64,000 nucleotides of DNA, taken from the NCBI GenBank assembly GCA_019009955.1, contig CM032232.1, positions 55,335,001 to 55,399,000 on the forward strand, written 5' to 3'. The stretch comes from Riptortus pedestris. Lineage: Eukaryota > Arthropoda > Insecta > Hemiptera > Alydidae. Position 1 is the stretch's first letter. Every line of letters starts with the position of its first letter. The notes under the pieces are model-generated. The model was not told the DNA's origin, made no database searches, and saw only the letters and a list, made by a program, of their open reading frames with translations. The translations under genes were made by a program, and so were the position numbers. Positions 34,240 through 42,993 of the stretch are shown piece by piece.

Positions 34240-34700
34240 CATTTTTTAGATTTTTCTCAAGATAAATCAGCTATTGAGGACTAAAGACAAAGGTGTTGAA
34301 AACTTTTTTGAAAGGTCACTCGATCCTACCCAGGAGATGAGGAACAGGAGGTCCGTTCAAAACTACAAACATACATAAACGACTGTTAACGATCTTGCGG
34401 TCGTAATTTTTGTTTGATTGTTATTAAACATTTAATAATAAACTAAAGACCAAGTGCGTTAGTAGCTGAAATCGGACCAGTTGGAGAAGTGGTTTAGAGG
34501 GGGGATTCCCGAAAAATTGAAATATCTCTGTTATTATCCTTGGGATCAAAAAATGGTATAGATTCAATATACAAGCAAATGTTATTTCCAATAAATTTTG
34601 TTATGTAATTTTTTCCTATATCTTGAATATTAACCGCGATATTTGAAATTTTTATATTTTGGGTGTACACTTAACCTCTACTCCCAATCATGCCATACTA
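34240..34700 (-). mobile_element. Helentron-like element, 3' half
   Basis: Decayed 3' hairpin (agatttttctcaagataaat), 'cgatcctacccaggagatga', no TA tract, 'gatcttgcggtcgtaatttt', and one module. 5' end absent. Confidence 0.65.
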
Positions 34701-34819
34701 ACAAATACCCTTTATAAATTTTTTTTACTATTTAAATTTCTTGTACTTACAAGAATGGGACATGTCTGTGACAATGTAAGCACTACATAATTTCATTTGA
34801 AGAGCCACAAAATGCAAGT

Positions 34820-34996
34820 TTTTTTTTTTTTTTTTGTTTCTTTTAATCTAAGACCCAGCTATCTAAAGTGCTATTTGGTTATACTGGCAGACTTAAGACC
34901 TGCTGGGTGTTCTGGATACATAAGTCCCATTTAATATACCTAGGTATCATTTGAAGGGAAAGTTATTCGATACTAGGATTTTGAGGTATATGGGTT
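34820..34996. repeat. direct repeat R, left copy
   Basis: A T-run followed by about 160 bp ('tctaagacccagctat', 'ttggttatactggcagact', 'cctgctgggtgttctggata', 'ttgaggtatatgggtttt'), repeated at 35608-35765 with scattered differences. The two copies bracket a complete Helentron. Confidence 0.9.
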
Positions 34997-35607
34997 TTAG
35001 CAGATTTTCCTTAAGGGAAATCAGCTATTGAGGTCGTACTCATGACGTGATTTTCGAAAAATTTCTTCAAATGTCCATCGATCCTACCCAGGAGATGACT
35101 AAAATGAGTTCCGTTAAAAAATATGTGTGTGCGTGTGTGTGTTAACGCTCTAGCGGTCGCAATCTTTGTTTGATAGTTACGAAACTCGATATTTAAACGT
35201 TTTATACAAAAAGACAGATCAAGTTCGTTAATTGCTGAAATCGGACAAGTGGGGGGGGGGGTTTAGAAGGATCATTTTCGAAAATTCGAAATATCTCCGT
35301 TACCATACGTCGGATCAAAATATTGTATAAAACCAATCTTATTGCAAATTAAATTTAGTATAAATATTGTTATAAACATTTATTCTCTATCTGGAATATT
35401 AACTGAGATATTTGCATTTTTTAGTTTTCGTCCTTCAGTAAACACCCACTCCTGCTTATGTCAAATCAACGATATGCTGTTATATTATGAAGCACTTTAT
35501 TTGAAGCCTAAATATTGTTCTCATTGAACTTTTACGTCATGAGATAAATGCAAATACGGGACGCAAGTGAGAAATCTGCTTAGTTTACGCAGCCCCTGCG
35601 TGACGTA
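34997..35607 (-). mobile_element. Helentron-like element, full length, flanked by direct repeats
   Basis: Minus strand: 3' terminus CTGCTAA, 3' hairpin, 3' block, (GT)n-type core at 35120-35142 instead of (TA)n, one module, the linker with 'cgtccttcagtaaacaccc', and the 5' end 'gcagcccctgcgtgacgta'. About 610 bp. Confidence 0.88.
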
Positions 35608-35765
35608 TTTTTTTTTTTTTAATCTAAGACTCAGCTATTTAAAGTGCAATTTGGTTATACTGGCAGACTTTAGGCCTGCTGGGTGTTCTGGATACATAAA
35701 TACCATTTAATATACCTCGGGATCATTTGAAGGGGAGTTGTTCGACTTTGAGGTATATGGGTTTT
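35608..35765. repeat. direct repeat R, right copy
   Basis: T-run and about 145 bp matching 34820-34996, ending at the same 'gggtttt' where the left copy meets the Helentron 3' end. Confidence 0.9.
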
Positions 35766-36748
35766 ATGTTGTAGTCAACATTTGGGTTGTGAGGTGGGAT
35801 AGAGAATACGAAAGAAGGAAATAGGATTTATAAGTAGTTAGAAGAGAAAGTTTAAAGGGGTCGACAAAATACTAAATCCTAAGAGAACTAACTAAATATA
35901 CTAATCGAAATCTTAGGGGTTGGGCTCGCTCAGAAATCGCGGGGAAACTTGGGAAGCTATACCTAGAACTATAATTAATCCCTAAAGCTAAAATAAAAAT
36001 TCTCTAAAAACTAAATATATATTCATTTGTAAATTAAATACAATTCTTCACAAGGTTATTATGATGATAGTTTACAGCTGTTGGTGATATGGGTTGTTGG
36101 CAAGTCATTTACACTTCAAGTATTGGGCCCAAATTTAAGGGTTTGCAGGTACAAGAAGTTCACGGCTATTTCCGAAGTGTGAAACATCTTCACCACTCTC
36201 CGACCTTAATTGAAGTTGTAAAACGGTCAATCTTTTCTTGATGGTCGTCAGGTAAAGGTCTCAACTACCCTAAGCCCAAATATACCTGTAGGCTAAAAAC
36301 TTGGATAAGTTCATAAACAGTAAATGGTTGGCAGACAAGGAAGAGCCATATAGGAATCAGGTGTTGGTCCAGAGGCAGGTATGCGAAGGTGACCTACATC
36401 AGTGCATTGGGACACAGGACTCAACCTACCTACAACTAATTGCGTTTATAAATAAAACATGGTCTTGACGATTTGTCTCCAGGAGCCCTCATGTTTACAT
36501 TTGACTTAACTTCAAGAATTCCTGAGAAAAAAATTAATTTCATCTTAGTGAAAGCTCAATTTATGTTTTCAATATAAATACATTCTCATAGGAAGTCGAC
36601 AATCAAACCCAAAACGAGGTTTTCAAAATAATCCAGAACAGAAATTAAGTATACAAATAACACAATGTCCTACTAATAACAATTATGTATGTATAAAAAC
36701 AAGTTTTTATTAACGGAAGAATATGAAGGTCACACGCCACAACTCTTA
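35766..36748. other. interval without recognised feature
   Basis: More balanced base composition at 36060-36480 but no open frame above about 50 codons and no known repeat. Confidence 0.35.
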
Positions 36749-37181
36749 AAAGTACGTCACGCAGGGGCTGCGTACACTAAGCAGATTTCCCTCGTGAAGT
36801 TTTACAATAGAGAAATCTCCATACGAGTGACGATCAGTTACGGCAAAGGGCCGAACTAGATTTCGGCGGGAACCATAGCGCGTCCGTTACACTTAATAAA
36901 AATGCAAATATCTCGGTTAATATTCAAGATAGAGAATAAATGTATATAACAATATTTATAGTAAAATTAATTTGCAATAAGATTGATTCTGTACAATTTT
37001 TCGATCCGACGTATAGTAACGGAGATATTTTGAATTTTCGAAAATCCTCCCCTCTAAACCCCCCCTCCCACTGGTCCGATTTCAGCCGTTAACGAACTTG
37101 ATCTTTCTTTTTACATAAAACGACTAAATATCGAGTTTGGTAACGATCAAACAAAAATTGCGATCGCTAGAGCGGTAACAG

Positions 37182-37249
<68 letters not shown>

Positions 37250-37374
37250 TTTTGAACGGACCTCATTTTCGTCATCTACTAGGTAGGATCGATGGACATT
37301 TGATGAAAAATTTCGAAAATTCCGTCATGAGTACAACCTCAATAGCTGATTTCCCTTAAGGGAAATCTGCTAAA
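36749..37374 (+). mobile_element. Helentron-like element, full length, best reference copy
   Basis: 5' end TACGTCACGC with hairpin CGCAGGGGCTGCG, AGCAGATTTCCC, GC-rich spacer ('gggccgaactagatttcggc'), one module, 'gcgatcgctagagcggtaac', (TA)n at 37187-37245, the 3' block 'tgaacggacctcattttcgt', and the 3' hairpin AGCTGATTTCCCTTAAGGGA closing to GGGAAATCTGCT and CTAA. No coding capacity. AGCAGATTTCCC near the 5' end and GGGAAATCTGCT at the 3' end form the asymmetric inverted pair typical of Helentrons. Confidence 0.9.
37187..37245. repeat. (TA)n microsatellite in Helentron core
   Basis: About 59 bp of TA dinucleotides in the reference copy. Confidence 0.95.
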
Positions 37375-37377
37375 ATG

Positions 37378-37450
37378 TACGTCACGCAGAGGCTGCGTAA
37401 ATTGAGCAAATTTCCCTTGTGTTGTGTGACGCACTGCTGACCTAATCTCA
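37378..37450 (+). mobile_element. Helentron-like element, 5' end in tandem with preceding copy
   Basis: TACGTCACGCAGAGGCTGCG begins within a few bases of the preceding copy's CTAA terminus, in the same orientation. It follows the subfamily with 'gacgcactgctgacctaatc'. Confidence 0.75.
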
Positions 37451-37549
37451 CCATAGTTATGTGTTCATACATATATGTATTCTCTATTACTAAATAAAAA
37501 TCCCATGAGTAGGAGCGATGTACTCAAGGCTGAAAACATACTACCATCA

Positions 37550-37833
37550 AAAATTTGTATAGAACCAATCTTATTGCAAATTACATTTACAAAAAATGTT
37601 GTTCTATACATTTAACCTCTATCTTGAATATTAACCGAGATATTTGCATTTGTATTGTATGTGTGGTCGGCAGGAGTCGGCTATGTTCGGGATTTTCCGC
37701 CAACAGCTAGGGCGGCCATTTCCGTAACTACTGCCGTCCTTACTACTACTGCCGTTATTAGTAGGCAGATTTCTCTATTGTAAAACGTCATGTGGGAAAT
37801 CTGCTTAGTTTACGCAGCCCCTGCGTGACGGAC
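37550..37833 (-). mobile_element. Helentron-like element, 5' half
   Basis: Part of one module, the GC-rich spacer ('cgccaacagctagggcggcc') and an intact 5' end ('gggaaatctgcttagttta', 'cgcagcccctgcgtgacgg'). Confidence 0.75.
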
Positions 37834-37847
37834 TTTTATTTTAAATT

Positions 37848-37906
37848 TAAATTAACATCCACTTTGTGCGTCTATGGCTATCCGAGACGGGTTATCTACA
37901 AAGTTA
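37848..37906 (-). mobile_element. SINE 3' fragment
   Basis: 'aaattaacatccactttgtg' and 'gacgggttatctaca' match the SINE 3' end in reverse. It sits next to a Helentron 5' end. Confidence 0.55.
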
Positions 37907-38099
37907 CCTTCAGTTTCTTTGCGAGGCGTATAGGTTGGTTCTCTTACGAGGGCGTAAAGTGCTAAGCATTCCAATATTTGAAGAAGAAAAGTCGATTATA
38001 CACTTGTTATCATGCTGTAATCAGCTGACAAAAGTTCGGCTGAAGTGTGCTAGGTATTTTCCAAACATTTTCCGAGCAATAAAGTTAATTCGTGGGTGA
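37907..38099 (+). pseudogene. possible LINE ORF2 C-terminal remnant
   Basis: The frame reads FEEEKSIIHLLSCCNQLTKV then RLKCARYFPNIFRAI, stop at 38097. 'EEE..HLL..C..L...RL' is the usual shape of the C-terminal Cys/His region of R1/I/Jockey-type LINE ORF2 ('EEETPEHLLC.CPAL...RL'). The first cysteines are not visible (IPIF instead of a C..C), and the frame begins inside SINE sequence. A LINE origin is likely but not certain. Confidence 0.45.
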
Positions 38100-38589
38100 C
38101 TCATAATTCCCGGAGTTCGATCGGAGGCGGGCGGAACTCTACTTCTTAACCTTAGATTAGTTGGAGGATCGGTGCTATGTGGTTCTTACTCGCAACGAAT
38201 TACCAGATCAGGTACCTCCCAGCCTGAAGGCAATGTCAATGCCCTCTGGAGGTCGCTCACTACACAAGAAAGGTATTCTAGTTCGGTTTTCTTCCTTTTA
38301 ATGGCAAACTTTTTTTTTTTTTTAGTTCTTTTTCTTTCTTTTTTTTTAAGATTACACGATCCTTCCCTGAAGACAGAAATCATAGGAGGATCCTATATCG
38401 TATCAGTCTTTACATGAAAAAATGGCAGTTTGGCACTCAAGTTAACCATAAGTGTTAAGGTGTCGCTCTTAACGCTTTTGAAATAGTGGATTCGTGTTAG
38501 AATAATGCAAAGTAAAATAGTGGACTTGCAAATTTCTTTGGAGAAATGCACACTAAATGACTTTCTTAACTCTCACTTAAACAGCGAAT
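38100..38589. other. interval without recognised feature
   Basis: 38110-38280 may continue the LINE remnant in other frames but I cannot align it. T-rich at 38308-38350. Confidence 0.3.
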
Positions 38590-38682
38590 AAAGTCCGTCA
38601 CGCAGGTGCAGCGTAAAGTTAGCAGATTTCTCACGTTATGGTACGATACACTACTGACCTGAATTCACCGCATTTTCTTTAT
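38590..38682 (+). mobile_element. Helentron-like element, 5' end
   Basis: AAAGTCCGTCACGCAGGTGC with AGCAGATTTC, same subfamily as 37378-37450 ('cactactgacctgaattcac'). It directly precedes a minus-strand copy. Confidence 0.7.
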
Positions 38683-38683
38683 T

Positions 38684-38805
38684 AGCAGATTTCCCTCAAG
38701 GGAAATCAGCTATTGAGGTTGTACTCATGACGGAATTTTCGAAATTTTTCTTCAAATGTCCATCGATCCTACCTAGTAGATGACGAAAATGAGGTCCGTT
38801 CAAAA

Positions 38806-38847
<42 letters not shown>

Positions 38848-39163
38848 CTGTTACCGCTCTAGTGGTTGCAATTTTTGTTTGATCGTTACCAAACTCGATA
38901 TTTAGTCGTTTTATGTAAAAAGAAAGATCAAGTTCATTAATGGCTGAAATCGCACCAGTGGAAGGGGGAGTCCAGAGGGGAGGATTTTCTAAAATTCGAA
39001 ATATTTCCATTACTATACGTCGGATCGAAAAATTGTATATAATATATAAACCGAGATATTTGCATTTTTATGAAATCGGGGCGGATAACGGATGAGAGTA
39101 AAACTTCACGTGGGAAATCCGCTTAGTTTACGCAGCCCCTGCGTGACGGACCTTTTTTAAATA
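38684..39163 (-). mobile_element. Helentron-like element, full length, compact
   Basis: About 480 bp. 3' hairpin AGATTTCCCTCAAGGGAAAT, 3' block, (TA)n at 38812-38842, one module, a shortened spacer, and 5' end 'cacgtgggaaatccgcttag', 'cgcagcccctgcgtgacgga'. Confidence 0.9.
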
Positions 39164-39257
39164 ACAATGGATGAGTAGAGAGTGTGGGTTTACTGATTCT
39201 GAAAACATGGAAGTACAAATAACTTCCTTAGTAATTAAGTTAGGACAAAATATATAG

Positions 39258-39673
39258 TCAAAGAATTGTGGAGTATCACTAGTTTAACAAGAGTGGTCCT
39301 ATATCGTTTTTCGATACGACTCATAATAATGGAGATATTTTGTATTTTCTAATTTACCTTCCCTCTAAACCCCTTCCAACTATCCCTGGTCCGATTGTAG
39401 ACATTAACGAATATGATCTTTAGCGTTGTGTAAAACGCTTAAATATAAAGTACAGTACAGTTAAAATAAATACTTTCGAGTTAAGAACGAAAAATATAAA
39501 TTAATGACGTCATAAAAAGAAGAAATTTTTGTATGTCTTATTACTAGAGTGAAGATCTATAGAAAACAATTTTTGGTATTTAAGTTAATACCATTGTTGA
39601 TGATATAACAGCTAATTGTTAATATAGCTTGTGTAGGAATGGTAGTTTACTAACTGGTTTAAGACTGAAAACT
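39258..39673 (+). mobile_element. Helentron-like element, left part (split by nested copy)
   Basis: First module (39300-39460) and linker ('gagttaagaac', 'aatgacgtcataaaaag', 'aagactgaaaacta'). It is interrupted exactly where the consensus reads 'gaaaactaaaaaatgcaaat' and resumes at 40346. Confidence 0.8.
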
Positions 39674-40157
39674 AAAAAAGTCCGTCACGCAGGTGCTGCG
39701 TAAACTAAGCAGATTTCCCACGTGAAGTTATACAGTAGATAAATCTGCCCAATGTTGTAGTAAGGTATCTCTAAACCTATTCAAGAGGGACGAGTAGTTA
39801 TGGAAACGGCCGCCAGAGCTCTCGGCGGAACGTCCTGAACATCGCTGACCCCTGCCGATCACACACAGAATACAAATGTAAATATCTCGGTTAATATTCA
39901 AGATAGAGAATAAATGTATAGAACAATATTTATAGTAAATTTAATTTGCAATAATATTGGTTCAATACGATTTTTCGATCCGACATATTGTAACGGAGAT
40001 ATTTCGAACTTTCAAAAATCCTCCCCTCTAAACTCCCCCTCCCACTGGTCCGATTTCAGCCGTTAACGAACTTGATCTTTCTTTTTACATAAAACGACTA
40101 AATATCGAGTTCGGTAACGATCAAACAGAAATTGCGACCGCTAGAGCGGTAACAGAC

Positions 40158-40218
<61 letters not shown>

Positions 40219-40345
40219 CAGTTTTGAACGGACCTCATTTTCGTCATCTACTAGGTAGGATCGATGGACATTTGAAGAAAAATGTCGAAAATTCCGTCAT
40301 GAGTACAACCTCAATAGCTGATTTTCCTGAAGGGAAATCTGCTAA
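39674..40345 (+). mobile_element. Helentron-like element, full length, nested insertion
   Basis: 5' end AGTCCGTCACGCAGGTGCTG, spacer, one module, 'gcgaccgctagagcggtaac', (TA)n at 40160-40213, 3' block, and hairpin ending GGGAAATCTGCTAA. It lies inside an older copy with no target duplication. Confidence 0.9.
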
Positions 40346-40860
40346 AATACAAATATCTCAGCTAATATTCAAGATAGAGAACAAATGTATGTAGTAACAT
40401 TTATAGGCAATTAAGTGTTCAATAAGATTGGTTTTATACAATTTGTCGATCCAACATATAATAACGTAGATATTTCAGGCTTTCTAAACTCCCTCTATCA
40501 GCCGCTCCCCCTCCCACTCATCCGACTTCAGCCATTAAGAAACTTGATGTATAGTTTTGCATAATACATACATATCGAGTTTGGTAACGATCAAACAAAA
40601 ACTGGGACATCTAGAGAGTTAACAGTCCTCATTTTTGTCATCTCCAGGACAGGATCGATGGAATTTACAAGAAATTTGCCGAAAATCGCAATATGAGTAC
40701 TGATTGATAATAATAACGTTTTTCAGGCTGACTTAAAATAGCGGAGATATTTCGTTTTTTATTCTATTTTAACCCCCTCTACCCACCTCACCCCCTAATG
40801 GCTAGATGATGATTTTGTCTTTAGGTGTATATGTATCGTGTAATTAATGAATATGGTATC
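40346..40860 (+). mobile_element. Helentron-like element, right part, plus start of another
   Basis: 40346-40700 continues the split copy: 'atacaaatatctcagctaat', second module, 'gagtttggtaacgatcaaac', 3' block. No TA tract, and the 3' hairpin is missing. 40705-40860 is a further first-module fragment that resumes at 41911 beyond the piggyBac. Confidence 0.7.
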
Positions 40861-40931
40861 AATCAACATGGGAAAAATAGTGAAAAAAATCCTAATTTCC
40901 TAATTGTAATTTTATTGACAATTTTAAATTG

Positions 40932-41906
40932 TGTCCAATATATTGGACATCGGGTCTCAACAGGCATATTTTTTACAAATTATTCTACTGATAAGGTTTT
41001 CGATAAATAAATAAAATACACTTTAGTAATATTTTTTAAGTGATAATAAACAAATTAACATCATAGAATGTTACAAATAATAAATATTGAACAAAATTTA
41101 ACCGTGGAATAAAATAAAACATATCCTTATTTTTGTAATGCACAAGTGGCATTTGCATTTAACACAATAAAATTTAGTTTTTTTTGTTTGTTTTTTTGCA
41201 ACCTTTCATTTTGCATCTAATTGCATCTTTTTTATCATCAATATCTGGAAAATGTTCAAATCCATCATTACTAACATCAGAATTTGGTCTCACTTCAGCT
41301 CTTGCTTTCTTTGCAAGGGGTTCTTCACTACTGGATTCTTCAAGATTAGGTCTTCCTCTTATTTTTCTTTCTATTTCTGAGGCAAAACTTTCAGCAATTT
41401 GCATTTTAAAATTTAAAAGATCTAAAATATTGTTTATCACATCAAAATAATAATCATAAAATTCAATAAGTAAATTTTTCCATAGAATAGAGGTATTAGT
41501 GAAATGCAACACTTGAGACCCGATGTCCAATATGTTGGACATTCATATTTATTAGAAAATACAATAATCAGGGAAAAAAAATATTTTTTTTTCTTAACAA
41601 ACACGACTTCTAGAGGCTTCTGGCTACTTAAAAATAATTTTTTCACTTATATACATGCAAAATTAAATCTATGAGACATTTATTTACTCATGGTTTTAAT
41701 AGGTGAAACAGCAATATCAACAATTGGATGTTCAAAGCGCTAGCAATGCCACTACAACAGGTATAAACCAGAAAAAGGCTCACAATTGAAAGGTTAATAC
41801 CTAAAATCAGTATTAAAATCAATTTTTCTGCCAAAGAACATCAATCCATGAAGATATAGCACTGAAAAAGGCATGTCCAATATATTGGACAGTGGGTCTG
41901 AAAGGG
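40932..41906 (-). mobile_element. piggyBac-like element, second family, deleted
   Basis: The right end reads, on the minus strand, TTAA (41907-41910) then CCCTTTCAGACCCACTGTCC, a typical piggyBac terminus. Inside lie three copies of the palindrome TGTCCAATATATTGGACA (40932-40949, 41524-41541 with one change, 41874-41891). The C-terminus of a transposase is on the minus strand. No matching left TTAA end is seen. The element interrupts a Helentron. Confidence 0.75.
41098..41450 (-). pseudogene. piggyBac transposase C-terminus, frameshifted
   Basis: Minus strand: LLNFKMQIAESFASEIERKI, RGRPNLEESSSEEPLAKKAR, then RPNSDVSNDGFEHFPDIDD and RCKMKGCKKT in one frame. A shifted frame then gives CKCHLCITKIRICFILFHG and a stop at 41098-41100. 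This is the characteristic acidic linker and Cys-rich C-terminal domain of PGBD-like transposases ('DG..H.P...DK...RCK...C', 'C.KC..HLC....R.CF..FH'). The catalytic domain is absent and the frame is broken in the T/A-rich stretch 41178-41195. The part upstream of 41450 does not match the family and ends at a palindrome (41524-41541). Different family from 16022-17206. Confidence 0.85.
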
Positions 41907-41910
41907 TTAA

Positions 41911-42000
41911 GTAAGGAATAAAATATTTCATGATATATCAGCTCATTGTGAATATGAGATGAGTAGGAGTGGGAGTTTATTGAAGGCTGTATGTATGTAG
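41911..42000 (+). mobile_element. Helentron-like element, linker fragment
   Basis: 'aatatttcatgatatatcag', 'gagatgagtaggagtgggag', 'tttattgaaggctg': the linker that should follow the module at 40705-40860. Confidence 0.6.
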
Positions 42001-42309
42001 TACTAACATGCTTCACCTGGTAATTGATCTCGTGAACAGGTAAACCCTATTTTCACGGGACCGAACAAGGTAATAAGAGGGCCAAAAGGGCATGCAGTTG
42101 TTTCCCTTTGTCTACTGCATCAGACCATCCAGCAATAAATGACTGAGGAAAATGCATGAGTGAAGACAATTCGATTCAAGACAGAGTTGTTAGATAGCCA
42201 TCCCTTCGTAGCATGTAGCCTGCATAAGCTGACTAATGATAGGCTTAGCCAGTATGAATACTTATGCAGGCTACATTAATCTGTCATCCAGTCTTCACTG
42301 ACACTTTAT
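42001..42309. other. interval with 14-bp hairpin
   Basis: Arms GTAGCCTGCATAAG (42215-42228) and its complement (42261-42274) form a perfect hairpin with a 32-base loop. The rest is unassigned. Confidence 0.45.
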
Positions 42310-42625
42310 AAGTGAGAATTTAGTTAGGGAGGGGAACTGAAGGCTAAAACATATAAAATGCAAATATCTCTTCTAAAATTCGAGATCGAGAAAGAATGTA
42401 TGAAATAACATTTATAGAAAATTAAATTCACAATGAGATTGCACCTTAAAATTTTAAAAGTGAGATACTTTGAATAATCGATTTTCCTGCTTCTCGAAAC
42501 TCCCCTTCTGATCCGATTTCTGTCATTATTTGAACTTTAGTTATAAACGAAACGCTTATGTGTCACGTTCGGTATGATAAAAAACAAAATTGAGTGCACT
42601 AAAGTGGCAAGGGCTAAGTATATAT
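42310..42625 (+). mobile_element. Helentron-like element, core (split by SINE)
   Basis: Linker, 'aaatgcaaatatctcttcta', one module and a short TA stretch. It continues at 42857-42993. Confidence 0.65.
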
Positions 42626-42856
42626 ATTATTATTATTAATATTATTATTTATTAACATCCACATTTTGCAACTTAGGCTAATTGGGAAGGGTTATCTACA
42701 GGTTACCACCCTTTTCTAGCCAGGGTGGGATTTTAGGACGTTATTTAATGAATTTCGTCACTAAACAATTTCCTTTGCCCAGACAAGAATCTAACTCGCC
42801 ACTCTAGGTTTACCATGTGAGATAAACTCGCATAATAAGAGATAAACCTGAGCCCC
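42626..42856 (-). mobile_element. tRNA-derived SINE, inserted in a Helentron core
   Basis: (TAA)n tail at 42626-42650, body 'tttctagccagggtggg', B-box region 'gaatctaactcgccactcta', head to 'cctgagcccc'. It sits at the TA core of the surrounding element. Confidence 0.85.
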
Positions 42857-42993
42857 GTATATATATTAAACAAATATAATTTCGAACGGACTTCATTATG
42901 TAGGATCGATCAACATTTGAAGAAAGTTTCAAACTTCGCCTCATGAGTAATCAGTTGATTAAGGCTGGAGAGAATTCTGCTAATAAAATGTAT
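42857..42993 (+). mobile_element. Helentron-like element, 3' end (split by SINE)
   Basis: 'ttcgaacggacttcatta', 'gtaggatcgatcaacatttg', 'ctcatgagtaatcag', then a decayed hairpin ending 'gagaattctgctaa'. Confidence 0.65.

Noticed and set aside
38186..38417. Overlapping frames near a T-rich tract
   Set aside because: One is Lys-rich from the T-run read in reverse; neither aligns with the LINE remnant just upstream.
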